Source of the DNA: JAVVHH01 sp964657565 | Lineage (GTDB): Bacteria > Pseudomonadota > Alphaproteobacteria > Acetobacterales > Acetobacteraceae | Direction: 5' to 3' | NCBI GenBank assembly: GCA_964657565.1 | Contig: CAZZVQ010000015.1 | Location: 1 to 64,000 of the forward strand | Length of the DNA: 64,000 nucleotides | Shown here: positions 42,933 through 51,758 of the stretch, piece by piece | Layout: each line of letters begins with the position of its first letter | How positions within the stretch are numbered: the stretch's first letter is position 1 | Notes under the pieces: model-generated | The model's input: the letters and a program-made list of their open reading frames with translations, nothing else | Told to the model about the DNA's origin: nothing | Database searches by the model: none | Made by a program: the position numbers and the translations under genes

Positions 42933-42941
42933 TGCACCGCA
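42933..42941. promoter_or_regulatory. Second TGC-N3-GCA site at phasin promoter
   Basis: TGCACCGCA repeats the TGC-N3-GCA core of the upstream palindrome and lies at about +3 to +11 relative to the predicted start, where a bound repressor would block transcription. Half-site match only, so less certain. Confidence 0.4.
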
Positions 42942-43022
42942 GCATTGCCCGGCTCTTCCGGTGCTTAGCTGGCTGCAGCTTTGCATGCGGGCCACAAGCC
43001 CATCAAAAAAGGGACGGGAAAA

Positions 43023-43367
43023 ATGAAGTCAGCAGAACAGTTCATCTCCTTCGGTCAGGGCAACGTCGAGGCGATGGTCAAGTCCAGCCAGATCGTGGCC
43101 ACCGGGCTGCAGGAACTCAGCAAGCAGATTGCCGCCAATGCCCAGGCGGCCATGGACGAGAGCATGTCGACCTTCCGCGCCATCGTAGGCGTGCGTTCCA
43201 TGAAGGAAGCGTTCGAGATGCAGGCGAACTTCGCTCGTGCGAGCGTCGAGAAGGCGATGAGCCAGACCGGCCAGTTCACCGAGGCGTCCATGAAGCTCGC
43301 CAGCCAGGCCTGCGAGCCGCTCGCCAGCCGCATGACGATCGCGGTCGACAGCTTCAAGGCCGCCTAA
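43023..43367 (+). CDS. Phasin family protein
   Basis: This 114-residue helical protein belongs to the phasins that coat polyhydroxyalkanoate granules. It is almost entirely amphipathic helix, with the family-like pattern FISFGQGNVEAMVKSSQIV at the N-terminus and SVEKAMSQTGQFTEASMKLA later. The start ATG at 43023 follows a GGGACGGG ribosome site; the frame is open 14 codons upstream. A strong promoter, two possible PhaR operators and a strong terminator suggest an abundant, regulated monocistronic transcript. Confidence 0.88.
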   Translation: MKSAEQFISFGQGNVEAMVKSSQIVATGLQELSKQIAANAQAAMDESMSTFRAIVGVRSMKEAFEMQANFARASVEKAMSQTGQFTEASMKLASQACEPLASRMTIAVDSFKAA

Positions 43368-43418
43368 ATCGGTCGTCGCCTGCGCATCAACGTGCGGGCG
43401 CCCTGATCGCACGACCAG

Positions 43419-43446
43419 AAGGCCCGGGTGGAAACGCCCGGGCCTT
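43419..43446 (+). terminator. Intrinsic terminator after phasin
   Basis: A perfect 10-bp stem, AAGGCCCGGG and its complement, around an 8-base loop, followed by a T-rich tail (TCTCGTTTT). It ends the phasin transcript 52 bp after the stop codon. Confidence 0.88.
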
Positions 43447-43668
43447 TCTCGTTTTCGACCGTTTGCGTTCACGGTTTATCAATCTCCCCAGGCGAATATC
43501 CGGGATCACCTACGCGAAGGCTTTTCCCGGCGCTCTGCATTCCGATATGCTTCGAGTTGGGGCCGTAGCCGCTCCAGCGGCGACCGGACCAAGGCACCGC
43601 TCCAGCGGCGCCGGACGAAAGGCGTCTTGCGGCGGTAGGCGGTGCTTGCGGCCAGGGTATTAGGACCA

Positions 43669-43998
43669 ATGAGCGACAACGACAAACGCGGCAACGGAGA
43701 AGGACCGAATACAGGCGTCGTGGTGAAGGCGCGACCGAAGACGCGCAAGCCGGCCATGTACAAAGTCTTGATGCTGAACGACGACTACACGCCGATGGAG
43801 TTCGTCGTGCATGTGCTCGAACGCTTTTTCCAGAAGAACCGCGACGAGGCCACGCGGATCATGTTGCATGTGCACCGCCGCGGCGTTGGCGTCTGTGGCG
43901 CCTATACGTATGAAGTGGCGGAAACCAAGGTCACTCAGGTGATGGACCTTGCGCGGCAGAACCAACATCCGCTGCAATGCACTATTGAGAAGGAATGA
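43669..43998 (+). CDS. clpS: ATP-dependent Clp protease adaptor ClpS
   Basis: This 109-residue adaptor delivers N-degron substrates to ClpAP. The core VLMLNDDYTPMEFVVHVLER contains the N-end recognition pocket, followed by the conserved HxxGxGxCGxYT region. The first 30 residues are the usual disordered tail that docks ClpA. AGGA precedes the ATG. clpA follows after 105 bp. Confidence 0.95.
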   Translation: MSDNDKRGNGEGPNTGVVVKARPKTRKPAMYKVLMLNDDYTPMEFVVHVLERFFQKNRDEATRIMLHVHRRGVGVCGAYTYEVAETKVTQVMDLARQNQHPLQCTIEKE

Positions 43999-44103
43999 GC
44001 GCAAGCCCACGTTAAACCGTCATCAACCTCGAATGGTCGATCCCCTGCCATCCCGCCGTTCAGAGTGGTCGGACCAGGGTCAGTGCGAAGGAGCGTCACC
44101 CCT

Positions 44104-46446
44104 ATGCTGTCACGCAATCTAGAGCAGACGCTGCACCGAGCACTCTCGCTGGCCAGCGAACGCCGGCACGAATATGCCACGCTGGAGCACCTGCTCCTCG
44201 GCTTGGCGGACGACAGCGACGCGGCAACGGTGTTGCGCGCCTGCGGTGTCGACCTCGACAAGCTGCGGCAAGACCTCAGCGAGTTCCTGGACAAGGATCT
44301 CTCAGGGCTGGCGACCGACCGGGCCGGCGATCCCAAGCCCACCGCCGGGTTCCAGCGCGTCGTCCAGCGCGCCGCCATCCACGTCCAGAGCTCGGGCCGC
44401 GATGAAGTGACCGGCGCGAACGTGCTCGTAGCGTTATTTAGTGAACGCGAGAGCCACGCGGTGTATTTCTTGCAGCTGCAGGACATGACGCGGCTCGACG
44501 CTGTCAATTTCATCAGCCACGGTATTGCGAAGGCTCCGGGACGCGCCGCTCAACGGCCGGTTCAGGGCGCGACCAAGGAGGAGGGTGCCACGGAAGGGGA
44601 ACGCGAAGAGAAGCCTGGCCGCCGCGCTCAGGACGCGCTGTCCAACTATTGCGTCAACCTCAACAAGAAGGCCGCGGCCGGTAAGATCGACCCGCTGATC
44701 GGTCGTGATACCGAAATCGAGCGCACCATCCAGATTTTGTGCCGGCGGACCAAGAACAATCCGCTCTACGTCGGTGATCCCGGCGTCGGCAAGACGGCGA
44801 TCGCCGAGGGCCTGGCCAAGCGGATCGTCGAAGGCGATGTCCCCGAAGTCCTCGCCAAGAGCACGATCTTCGCGCTCGACATGGGCGCCCTGCTCGCCGG
44901 CACCCGCTACCGTGGCGATTTCGAGGAGCGGCTCAAGGCGGTCGTAACCGAACTCGAAGCCCATCCGGGCTCGATCCTGTTCATCGACGAGATCCACACC
45001 GTCATCGGCGCCGGTGCGACGAGCGGCGGCGCGATGGACGCCAGCAACCTGCTCAAGCCGGCCCTGGCATCCGGCTCGATGCGGTGCGTCGGCAGCACCA
45101 CCTATAAGGAGTACCGCAACTACTTCGAAAAAGACCGCGCGCTCGTCCGCCGGTTCCAGAAGATCGACGTCAACGAGCCGTCGCTCGAGGATGCCGTGAA
45201 GATCCTTCGCGGGCTCAAGACCAACTACGAGAAGCACCACAAAGTCCGCTACACCGAGGAGGCGATCCGCGGCGCCGTCGAGCTGTCCGCGAAATACATC
45301 AACGATCGCAAGCTGCCGGACAAGGCGATCGACGTGATCGACGAAGTCGGCGCCAGCCGCATGCTGCAGCCCGAGAACAAGCGCCGCAAGATGGTGACGC
45401 TGCGCGACGTCGAGGAGATCGTCGCCAAGATCGCCCGCATCCCACCCAAATCCGTCTCTGCCGATGACAAGGAAACGCTGCGTCACCTCGAGCGTGACCT
45501 GAAGGGCATGGTGTTCGGTCAGGACAAGGCGATCGAGGCGCTGTCCGCCGCGATCAAGCTGTCGCGGGCCGGGCTGCGTGAGGTCGAGAAGCCGATCGGC
45601 AACTACCTGTTCAGCGGACCCACCGGCGTCGGCAAGACCGAGGTGGCCAAGCAGCTCGCCTCGACCCTCGGGATCGAGCTGACCCGGTTCGACATGTCGG
45701 AATACATGGAGCGCCACAGCGTCTCACGCCTGATCGGCGCGCCTCCCGGCTATGTCGGCTTCGACCAGGGCGGCTTGCTGACCGATGCGATCGACCAGCA
45801 CCCGCACTGCGTTCTGTTGCTCGACGAGATCGAGAAGGCGCACCCGGACCTGTTCAACATCCTGTTGCAGGTGATGGACCACGGGAAGCTGACCGATCAC
45901 AACGGCAAGGTGGTCGACTTCCGCAACGTGATCCTGATCATGACCACGAATGCGGGCGCCTCCGACATGGCCAAGGAAGCCATCGGGTTCGGCCGTGAAG
46001 CGCGCGAAGGCGAGGACGAGGAGGCGATCAAGCGCCTGTTCACCCCCGAGTTCCGCAACCGGCTGGACGCGATCATCACCTTCGCCGGCCTGACGCCCGA
46101 GATCGTCGGCCGCGTGGTCGAGAAGTTCGTCATGCAGCTCGAGGCGCAACTCGCCGACCGCAACGTGACGATCGAGCTGTCGTCGGCAGCCAAGGAGTGG
46201 CTGGCCGAGCGAGGGTACGACCGGCTGTATGGCGCCCGGCCGCTCGGCCGCGTCATCCAGGAGCACATCAAGAAGCCGCTCGCCGAGGAACTCCTGTTCG
46301 GCAAGTTGGCCAAGGGTGGTTCCGTCAAGGTCGCGCTCAAGGAAGGCAAGCTCGAATTCGAGTACACCGAAGCGGCGCACAGCCCGGCCAAAGAGGGCGA
46401 CGGCGACGAGGGCGGTCTCGAAAAAGAGCCGGAGACCGTCGAATGA
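44104..46446 (+). CDS. clpA: ATP-dependent Clp protease ATP-binding subunit ClpA
   Basis: This 780-residue AAA+ unfoldase feeds ClpP. It has the N-terminal double Clp repeat (about 1-145), D1 with Walker A GDPGVGKTAI and FIDEIHTVIGAG, and D2 with Walker A GPTGVGKTEV and LLLDEIEKAHPD. AAGGAG precedes the ATG at 44104. Its stop overlaps the next start as ATGA, coupling it to a small DUF427 gene. Length is typical. Confidence 0.97.
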   Translation: MLSRNLEQTLHRALSLASERRHEYATLEHLLLGLADDSDAATVLRACGVDLDKLRQDLSEFLDKDLSGLATDRAGDPKPTAGFQRVVQRAAIHVQSSGRDEVTGANVLVALFSERESHAVYFLQLQDMTRLDAVNFISHGIAKAPGRAAQRPVQGATKEEGATEGEREEKPGRRAQDALSNYCVNLNKKAAAGKIDPLIGRDTEIERTIQILCRRTKNNPLYVGDPGVGKTAIAEGLAKRIVEGDVPEVLAKSTIFALDMGALLAGTRYRGDFEERLKAVVTELEAHPGSILFIDEIHTVIGAGATSGGAMDASNLLKPALASGSMRCVGSTTYKEYRNYFEKDRALVRRFQKIDVNEPSLEDAVKILRGLKTNYEKHHKVRYTEEAIRGAVELSAKYINDRKLPDKAIDVIDEVGASRMLQPENKRRKMVTLRDVEEIVAKIARIPPKSVSADDKETLRHLERDLKGMVFGQDKAIEALSAAIKLSRAGLREVEKPIGNYLFSGPTGVGKTEVAKQLASTLGIELTRFDMSEYMERHSVSRLIGAPPGYVGFDQGGLLTDAIDQHPHCVLLLDEIEKAHPDLFNILLQVMDHGKLTDHNGKVVDFRNVILIMTTNAGASDMAKEAIGFGREAREGEDEEAIKRLFTPEFRNRLDAIITFAGLTPEIVGRVVEKFVMQLEAQLADRNVTIELSSAAKEWLAERGYDRLYGARPLGRVIQEHIKKPLAEELLFGKLAKGGSVKVALKEGKLEFEYTEAAHSPAKEGDGDEGGLEKEPETVE

Positions 46447-46724
46447 AGGCAGTCTGGAACGGCCAGACCATCGCCCAGAGCGACGACATCGTGACGGTGG
46501 AGGGGAACGCCTACTTCCCCTCTGCCGCGCTCGACCCATCCGTCATCCAACCCAGCCAGCACACCTCCGTCTGCAGCTGGAAGGGCACGGCGCATTATTA
46601 CTCGTTGAACGTCGACGGAAAGCGGAACGAGAACGCGGTCTGGTTCTATCCGGAGCCGAAGGAGGCGGCCGCCAACATCCGCGACCGGGTGGCATTCTGG
46701 AAAGGCGTTACTGTTTCCGCGTAA
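46443..46724 (+). CDS. DUF427 domain protein
   Basis: This 93-residue cytosolic protein is a compact DUF427 domain: MKAVWNGQTIAQSDD, NAYFPSAALDPSVI, SWKGTAHYYSL and AVWFYPEPKEAAANI are the family's conserved blocks. The biochemical function of DUF427 is unknown. It overlaps the clpA stop by 4 bp, so it is translated with clpA. Confidence 0.9.
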   Translation: MKAVWNGQTIAQSDDIVTVEGNAYFPSAALDPSVIQPSQHTSVCSWKGTAHYYSLNVDGKRNENAVWFYPEPKEAAANIRDRVAFWKGVTVSA

Positions 46725-46764
46725 CGGGTTTGCGCGCGGCCTCGTTTAGCGTAGGTCACTGCCC

Positions 46765-47355
46765 ATGACGCGCGCGGCGGAACTGACCCGGAACACGGCG
46801 GAAACCCGGATCACCCTCCGGCTCGACATCGACGGATCGGGCCAGAGCAATATCAAGACCGGGGTCGGTTTTCTCGACCATATGCTCACCGCCTTCGCCC
46901 GCCACTCGATGTTCGACCTCCATGTCGACGCCGTGGGCGACCTGCACATCGATTTCCACCACACCACCGAGGATATCGGCATCGTGCTCGGCCAGGCGCT
47001 GGCCCGGGCGATCGCTGACAAGCGCGGCATCCGCCGCTACGGCCACGCCTCCGTGCCGATGGACGAGGCGCTCGTGGATGCCTCGGTCGATTTCTCCGGC
47101 CGCGCCTTCCTCGGCTGGTCCGTGACCTTCGCGCGCGACAAGGTCGGCGAGATGGATACCGAATTGTTCGAGGAATTCTTCCGCGCGCTGGCCGGTAACG
47201 CGGCGATCACGCTGCACGTCACCCAGCGGGCCGGGAGCAACGCGCACCACATCGCCGAAGCCTGCTTCAAGGCGGTCGCCCGTGCCTTGCGCGAGGCGAC
47301 CGAGGCCGACCCGAGAGCCGCCGGGTCGATCCCCTCGACCAAAGGGTCCCTGTGA
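46765..47355 (+). CDS. hisB: Imidazoleglycerol-phosphate dehydratase
   Basis: This 196-residue manganese enzyme catalyses the sixth step of histidine synthesis. FLDHMLTAFARHS, HHTTEDIGIVLG and the C-terminal SNAHHIAEACFKA are the metal-binding motifs. It is the stand-alone dehydratase, without the phosphatase domain of enteric HisB. First gene of a seven-gene his operon with overlapping ends. Confidence 0.97.
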   Translation: MTRAAELTRNTAETRITLRLDIDGSGQSNIKTGVGFLDHMLTAFARHSMFDLHVDAVGDLHIDFHHTTEDIGIVLGQALARAIADKRGIRRYGHASVPMDEALVDASVDFSGRAFLGWSVTFARDKVGEMDTELFEEFFRALAGNAAITLHVTQRAGSNAHHIAEACFKAVARALREATEADPRAAGSIPSTKGSL

Positions 47356-47711
47356 AGACCTTCACCGCCCATCTCAAGCCCGGTCGGGAGCCGGTGCTGA
47401 TGCGCGAAGGGTGGAGCTGGGCCGGGTTCTTGTTCGGGCCGATCTGGCTGCTGACCCGCCAGGCCTGGATCCCCGGGCTGCTCGAGATCGCGGGCCTCGT
47501 CATCCTATACGCGGTGGCGCCACCGCATCTCTGGCGCCCGGTCCTGCTGGGCCTCGCGTTGCTGAACGGATTGCTCGGCCGCGACCTCGTCCGCTGGTCC
47601 CTGCAGCGCCAGGGCTACGCGCTCGACCATGTCGTGATCGCCGCCGACCGCGACGCCGCACTGCTGCGCCTGTTCGCCGCCCGGCCAGACCTGATCGGCA
47701 CGGCACGATGA
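47352..47711 (+). CDS. DUF2628 membrane protein in the his operon
   Basis: This 119-residue protein has two or three hydrophobic segments (about 22-37, 42-56 and 60-75) after a polar N-terminus and matches DUF2628 (GWSWAGFLFGPIWLL). It uses GTG, overlapping hisB by 4 bp, and overlaps hisH by 4 bp. No link to histidine synthesis is known; its position in his operons recurs in alphaproteobacteria. Confidence 0.8.
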   Translation: MKTFTAHLKPGREPVLMREGWSWAGFLFGPIWLLTRQAWIPGLLEIAGLVILYAVAPPHLWRPVLLGLALLNGLLGRDLVRWSLQRQGYALDHVVIAADRDAALLRLFAARPDLIGTAR

Positions 47712-48349
47712 TGCGCGTCGCCGTGGTCGATTACGGCAGCGGCAATCTCGCCTCGGCATCGCGCGCCTTGGCCACCGCCGCCGAGCGCGCCGGCATCGCC
47801 GCCGAGGTGACGGTCACGTCGGAGCCCGACATCGTCGCCGCCGCCGACCGCATCGTGCTCCCCGGCCAGGGCGCGTTCCGCGACTGCGCCACCGGCTTGG
47901 CCGCCATTCCGGGCCTTCGCCACGCCATCGAGCACGGCGTCGCCGCCGGCCGGCCCTTCCTCGGCATCTGCGTCGGCATGCAATTGATGGCCGAGCGCGG
48001 CCTGGAACACGGCGAGACCCCCGGCTTCGGCTGGATCGAGGGCGAGATCGCGCCCATGGAGGCCGCCGGGTTGCGGCTGCCGCAAATGGGCTGGAACGAA
48101 CTCCGCTTCGAGCCGGAGTCGCACCCCCTGCTCGCCGGCCTGCAGCCCGGCGATCACACCTATTTCGTCCACAGTTTCGCCCTGCGCCATGGCCGCGCCG
48201 ACGAGCAGCTCGCCACCACCGACTACGGCGGCGACGTCCCGGCCATCGTCGCGACCGGCAACCGCGCCGGGACGCAGTTCCACGTCGAGAAGAGTCAGAC
48301 GGTCGGCCTCCGCATCCTGGCGAACTTCCTCCGCTGGTCGCCCGCTTGA
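47708..48349 (+). CDS. hisH: Imidazole glycerol phosphate synthase, glutaminase subunit
   Basis: This 213-residue class I amidotransferase gives ammonia to HisF. The nucleophilic Cys is in GICVGMQLM and the His-Glu pair in FHVEKSQ; the oxyanion region LPGQGAFRDC is present. It begins ATGATG, overlapping the preceding stop; the second ATG is an equal candidate. Confidence 0.96.
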   Translation: MMRVAVVDYGSGNLASASRALATAAERAGIAAEVTVTSEPDIVAAADRIVLPGQGAFRDCATGLAAIPGLRHAIEHGVAAGRPFLGICVGMQLMAERGLEHGETPGFGWIEGEIAPMEAAGLRLPQMGWNELRFEPESHPLLAGLQPGDHTYFVHSFALRHGRADEQLATTDYGGDVPAIVATGNRAGTQFHVEKSQTVGLRILANFLRWSPA

Positions 48350-48894
48350 CCCAAGAGGTCATCCACAGTCTCGAAGTCGCACGCGTGACCGGCTTGCCCG
48401 ACGACGATTTGCAGCAGCTCTGCGAGGCCGCCGATGCCGCCATCATCGAGGGCGGCGGGTTCGGCTGGGTCAAATCCCCCGGCCGATTGGCGCTCGAGAG
48501 CTATTTCCGCGGCGTGCTCCTCGTGCCCGAGCGCGAGATGTTCGTGGCCCGGCTCGACGGCACCATCGTCGGCAGCGCCCAGCTCGTCCGCCCCCCGCGC
48601 AACAACGAGGCGCAAGCCTTCGCCGCCACGCTCACCCACGCCTTCATCGCCCCCTATGCGCGCGGCCACGGCCTGGCCGTCATGCTGCATCGCCGAGTCG
48701 AGGAGGGCGCGCGCGCGCTCGGCTACCAGATTCTCAACCTCGATGTGCGCGAGACCCAGACGGCCGCGATCAGCCTCTACGAGCGGCTCGGCTACCACCG
48801 CTGGGGCGAGCATCCGTGCTATGCCCGGGTTGGCGGCCAGACCATGCGCGGCATCTACTTCATGAAATTGCTCCAGGAGGACCGCAAGCCGTGA
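48346..48894 (+). CDS. GNAT-family N-acetyltransferase in the his operon
   Basis: This 182-residue acetyltransferase has the acetyl-CoA loop in IAPYARGHGLAVMLHRRVEE and the C-terminal LNLDVRETQTAAISLYERLGY typical of GNAT enzymes. It uses a TTG start overlapping the hisH stop and overlaps hisA by 4 bp. The substrate is unknown. Retention inside the his operon suggests shared expression rather than a proven pathway role. Confidence 0.88.
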   Translation: MTQEVIHSLEVARVTGLPDDDLQQLCEAADAAIIEGGGFGWVKSPGRLALESYFRGVLLVPEREMFVARLDGTIVGSAQLVRPPRNNEAQAFAATLTHAFIAPYARGHGLAVMLHRRVEEGARALGYQILNLDVRETQTAAISLYERLGYHRWGEHPCYARVGGQTMRGIYFMKLLQEDRKP

Positions 48895-49634
48895 TCCTCT
48901 ATCCGGCCATCGACCTCAAGGATGGCGCCTGCGTCCGTCTCCGCCGCGGCGAGATGCAGGAGGCGACCGTGTATTCCGACGATCCGGGCGCGCAGGCGCG
49001 CGCCTGGCAGGAGGCCGGCTGCGCGTGGCTGCATGTGGTCGATCTCAACGGCGCGTTCGCCGGCCGCCCGATCAACGGCGCCGCGGTGGACGCGATCCTC
49101 GCCGCGGCCAAAGTCCCGGTCCAGCTCGGGGGCGGCATCCGGGACATGGCGGGCGTGGCGCGCTGGATCGACGCGGGCGTGCGCCGGGTCATCCTGGGCA
49201 GCGCCGCCGTGAAGACGCCAGCGTTGGTGCATGAGGCCTGCCGCGCCTACCCGGGCCAGGTCGCCGTCGGCATCGACGCGCGGGACGGCATCGTGGCGAC
49301 CGAGGGATGGGCGGAAAGCTCCGGCATCGACGCGCTCGAGGTGGCGCTCCGCTTCGAGGACGCCGGAGTCGCCGCGCTCATCTACACCGACATCGGGCGC
49401 GACGGCATGCTGACCGGCATCAACGTCCAGGCGACCGTGGCGCTCGCCGAGCGGCTGCAGATCCCGGTCATCGCGAGCGGCGGCGCCGGGTCGATCGACG
49501 ATCTGCGGGCATTGATGGAGGACGCGCCGATGCTGAACGGCGTCATCGTGGGCCGCGCGCTGTACGACGGGCGCATCGATCTGGCGGCAGCGCTGCACGT
49601 GCTGACGAACGCCGACACCGTCAAGACGGCTTGA
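48891..49634 (+). CDS. hisA: ProFAR isomerase HisA
   Basis: This 247-residue beta/alpha barrel catalyses the Amadori rearrangement in histidine synthesis. Catalytic Asp residues are in YPAIDLKDG and YTDIGRDGM; phosphate loops include QLGGGIRD and ASGGAGS. It uses a GTG start overlapping the GNAT stop. The frame is open far upstream but without homology. Confidence 0.96.
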   Translation: MILYPAIDLKDGACVRLRRGEMQEATVYSDDPGAQARAWQEAGCAWLHVVDLNGAFAGRPINGAAVDAILAAAKVPVQLGGGIRDMAGVARWIDAGVRRVILGSAAVKTPALVHEACRAYPGQVAVGIDARDGIVATEGWAESSGIDALEVALRFEDAGVAALIYTDIGRDGMLTGINVQATVALAERLQIPVIASGGAGSIDDLRALMEDAPMLNGVIVGRALYDGRIDLAAALHVLTNADTVKTA

Positions 49635-49637
49635 CCG

Positions 49638-50411
49638 ATGCTGAAGCTCCGGGTGATCCCCTGCCTCGACGTGAAGGACGGCCGCGTCGTCAAGGGCGTC
49701 AACTTCGTCGACCTCCGCGACGCCGGTGATCCGGTCGAGCAGGCGGCGATCTACGACGCTGCGGGCGCCGACGAGCTGACGTTCCTGGACATCACTGCCA
49801 GCCATGAGAACCGCGACACGATTTTCGACGTCGTCTCGCGCACCGCGGCCCGGATCTTTTTACCGCTCACCGTTGGCGGCGGCGTGCGCTCGACGGAGGA
49901 CATGCGCAAACTTCTGCTGGCCGGCGCCGACAAGTGCAGCATGAACTCCGCCGCGGTGGCCCGCCCCGATCTCGTGCGTGGAGCCGCCGAGAAGTTCGGC
50001 AGCCAGTGCGTGGTGGTCGCGGTCGACGCGCGGGCGACGGGCCCGGGTCACTGGGAGGTGTTCACCCATGGCGGCCGCACCGGAACCGGCCTCGACGCCG
50101 TCGCCTGGTGCCGGCAAGCCGCCGCGATGGGCGCGGGCGAGATCCTGTTGACCAGCATGGACCGCGACGGGACCGGCAGCGGTTTCGACTGCGATCTCCT
50201 GCGCGCCGTTTGTGGCGCCGTCCGGGTCCCCGTGGTGGCGTCGGGCGGGGTCGGCACACTCGACCATTTCGTCGCCGGGGCCCAGGCCGGCGCCACCGGG
50301 CTGTTGGCCGCCAGCGTCTTCCACTTCGGCACGTTCACCATATCGCAGGTGAAGGAGAGGCTGGCCCAAGCCGGGCTACCGGTTCGTCTGCCGCAACGGG
50401 TGGCGGCATGA
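49638..50411 (+). CDS. hisF: Imidazole glycerol phosphate synthase, cyclase subunit
   Basis: This 257-residue barrel joins HisH ammonia to PRFAR, making IGP and AICAR. Catalytic Asp residues are in PCLDVKDGRVVKG and in the LLTSMDRDGTGSG segment; VGGGVRS and ASGGVGT bind phosphate. Three bp after hisA and overlapping hisE by 4 bp. Confidence 0.97.
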   Translation: MLKLRVIPCLDVKDGRVVKGVNFVDLRDAGDPVEQAAIYDAAGADELTFLDITASHENRDTIFDVVSRTAARIFLPLTVGGGVRSTEDMRKLLLAGADKCSMNSAAVARPDLVRGAAEKFGSQCVVVAVDARATGPGHWEVFTHGGRTGTGLDAVAWCRQAAAMGAGEILLTSMDRDGTGSGFDCDLLRAVCGAVRVPVVASGGVGTLDHFVAGAQAGATGLLAASVFHFGTFTISQVKERLAQAGLPVRLPQRVAA

Positions 50412-50797
50412 CGAAGGCCGTCAAGCCCAAGGCCTTGAAAACGCAGGCCGCCGTGCCGAACGCGGAGATCCTCGATCGGCTCTGGGCGACAGTCATCGAG
50501 CGCCGGTCGGCCGACCCGGCGAAGAGCCATTCCGCTCGACTGCTGGCCCGCGGGACGGCCAAGGTGGCGCAGAAATTCGGCGAGGAAGCCGTCGAATGCC
50601 TCATCGAGGCCGTGGCCAAGAACCCGGCCGCCGTCATCACCGAGAGCGCGGATGTCCTCTACCATCTGACCGTGCTGTGGGTCGCCGCCGGCGTCGAGCC
50701 CGCCGAGGTATGGGCGGAACTGCAGCGGCGGGAAGGCATCAGCGGCATCGACGAGAAGGCATCCCGCATCACCGGCGTATCGCGCAAGATCCCTTGA
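50408..50797 (+). CDS. hisE: Phosphoribosyl-ATP pyrophosphatase
   Basis: This 129-residue MazG-like enzyme carries out the second step of histidine synthesis. The motif KFGEEAVECLIEAV with its metal-binding acidic residues and ESADVLYHLTVL are intact. The first 20 residues are a Lys/Ala-rich extension. Last gene of the his operon; 13 bp separate it from the convergent next gene. Confidence 0.95.
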   Translation: MTKAVKPKALKTQAAVPNAEILDRLWATVIERRSADPAKSHSARLLARGTAKVAQKFGEEAVECLIEAVAKNPAAVITESADVLYHLTVLWVAAGVEPAEVWAELQRREGISGIDEKASRITGVSRKIP

Positions 50798-50810
50798 TGA
50801 ACGCGGAGAA

Positions 50811-51632
50811 CTAGCCGATCCGGCCGAAGCTCCCGAGCAACTCCCGTTGCTGGGTGGCGGAGATCGCCTGCAGCCCGGCATCGAGGTCGATCCGCTCGAC
50901 CGCATAGCCGACGTCCCGCCCGTAGAACACATGCGTGATGTTCGGGAGCTGGACCACGACGAACCGCCCCTCGAAGGCGCGCAAGCCCAACTCGATCCGG
51001 CTGCGGACGTAGTCGAACGAGAACGGGTTCTTGCCGTCGATCCCGTTCGTGTCGCGCACCGCGATGCAGGCCTGGCCGACCCGGTCCAACCCCTCCGTGA
51101 TCAGCGCCCGGTGGCCGTCATGGAATGGCTGATACCGCCCGATGAACAGCGCGGTCGGCGCCTTCGGGTCGAACGCGGGCCGCAACCGGTTGGCCACCTG
51201 CTCGGCCCAGTATTCCGGCGTCCCGTCCGCGGTCACCCGGATGTCGCAGCGCTCGGGCGGTTGGAATAGGCGGTTGGTGTCCTCGAACCGGCCCTTCTCG
51301 ATGCGGTCGACCCAGACGATGAAGGCAGCGCCCTCTTTCTCGAACGCGGCCCTTGTCTCGACCGTGGGGCAGATGAAGTCGGCCACCGCATAGCCGCCGG
51401 CTTCATAGACCCGGTCACACAGCCACCCCATGCGCCGCGCGTGCTCGACACGGTCGGCTTCCGAGAAGCCGAGGTCGCGGCTGATCTCCTGCCGGACCGC
51501 GTCGGCGTTGAAATGCACGGCGTTCAGCCGGCGCAGCAACGCTTTGGCCAGCGTCGTCTTGCCGCTTCCGGGCAAGCCCATGATCAGGATTTTACGGCGT
51601 CCTGGCGAGGGCGGGGCGGCTGTGTCGGTCAT
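50811..51632 (-). CDS. Fused adenylylsulfate kinase-like / nucleotidyltransferase
   Basis: This 273-residue protein joins two domains. The N-terminal half (about 12-160) resembles APS kinase, with P-loop GLPGSGKTTLA and HFNADAVRQEISRDLGF. The C-terminal half (about 170-270) is a cytidylyltransferase-like domain with IGRYQPFHDGHRALI, the (H/T)xGH-type motif of NMN adenylyltransferases. No sulfate-assimilation gene is nearby. It borders the polyketide cluster, which contains a PAPS-type sulfotransferase-like gene, so supply of an activated nucleotide is possible but unproven. Confidence 0.8.
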   Translation of the reverse strand: MTDTAAPPSPGRRKILIMGLPGSGKTTLAKALLRRLNAVHFNADAVRQEISRDLGFSEADRVEHARRMGWLCDRVYEAGGYAVADFICPTVETRAAFEKEGAAFIVWVDRIEKGRFEDTNRLFQPPERCDIRVTADGTPEYWAEQVANRLRPAFDPKAPTALFIGRYQPFHDGHRALITEGLDRVGQACIAVRDTNGIDGKNPFSFDYVRSRIELGLRAFEGRFVVVQLPNITHVFYGRDVGYAVERIDLDAGLQAISATQQRELLGSFGRIG

Positions 51633-51758
51633 GATGCGACACCCATGTGCCGGCCCGCGGACGCTGTCAACGATCCGCCCGCAGGCGGCTCCCTGCTCGG
51701 TTTTGACCCGTCCTGCCGGATACGATCTATTCGGCCGGGATGGAACACCGGACGCAAG

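Noticed and set aside
51441..51758. Upstream extension of the hydrolase-TPR frame to 51441
   Set aside because: It would run antisense through the APS kinase-like gene with no similarity; the paralogue supports a start near 51759.
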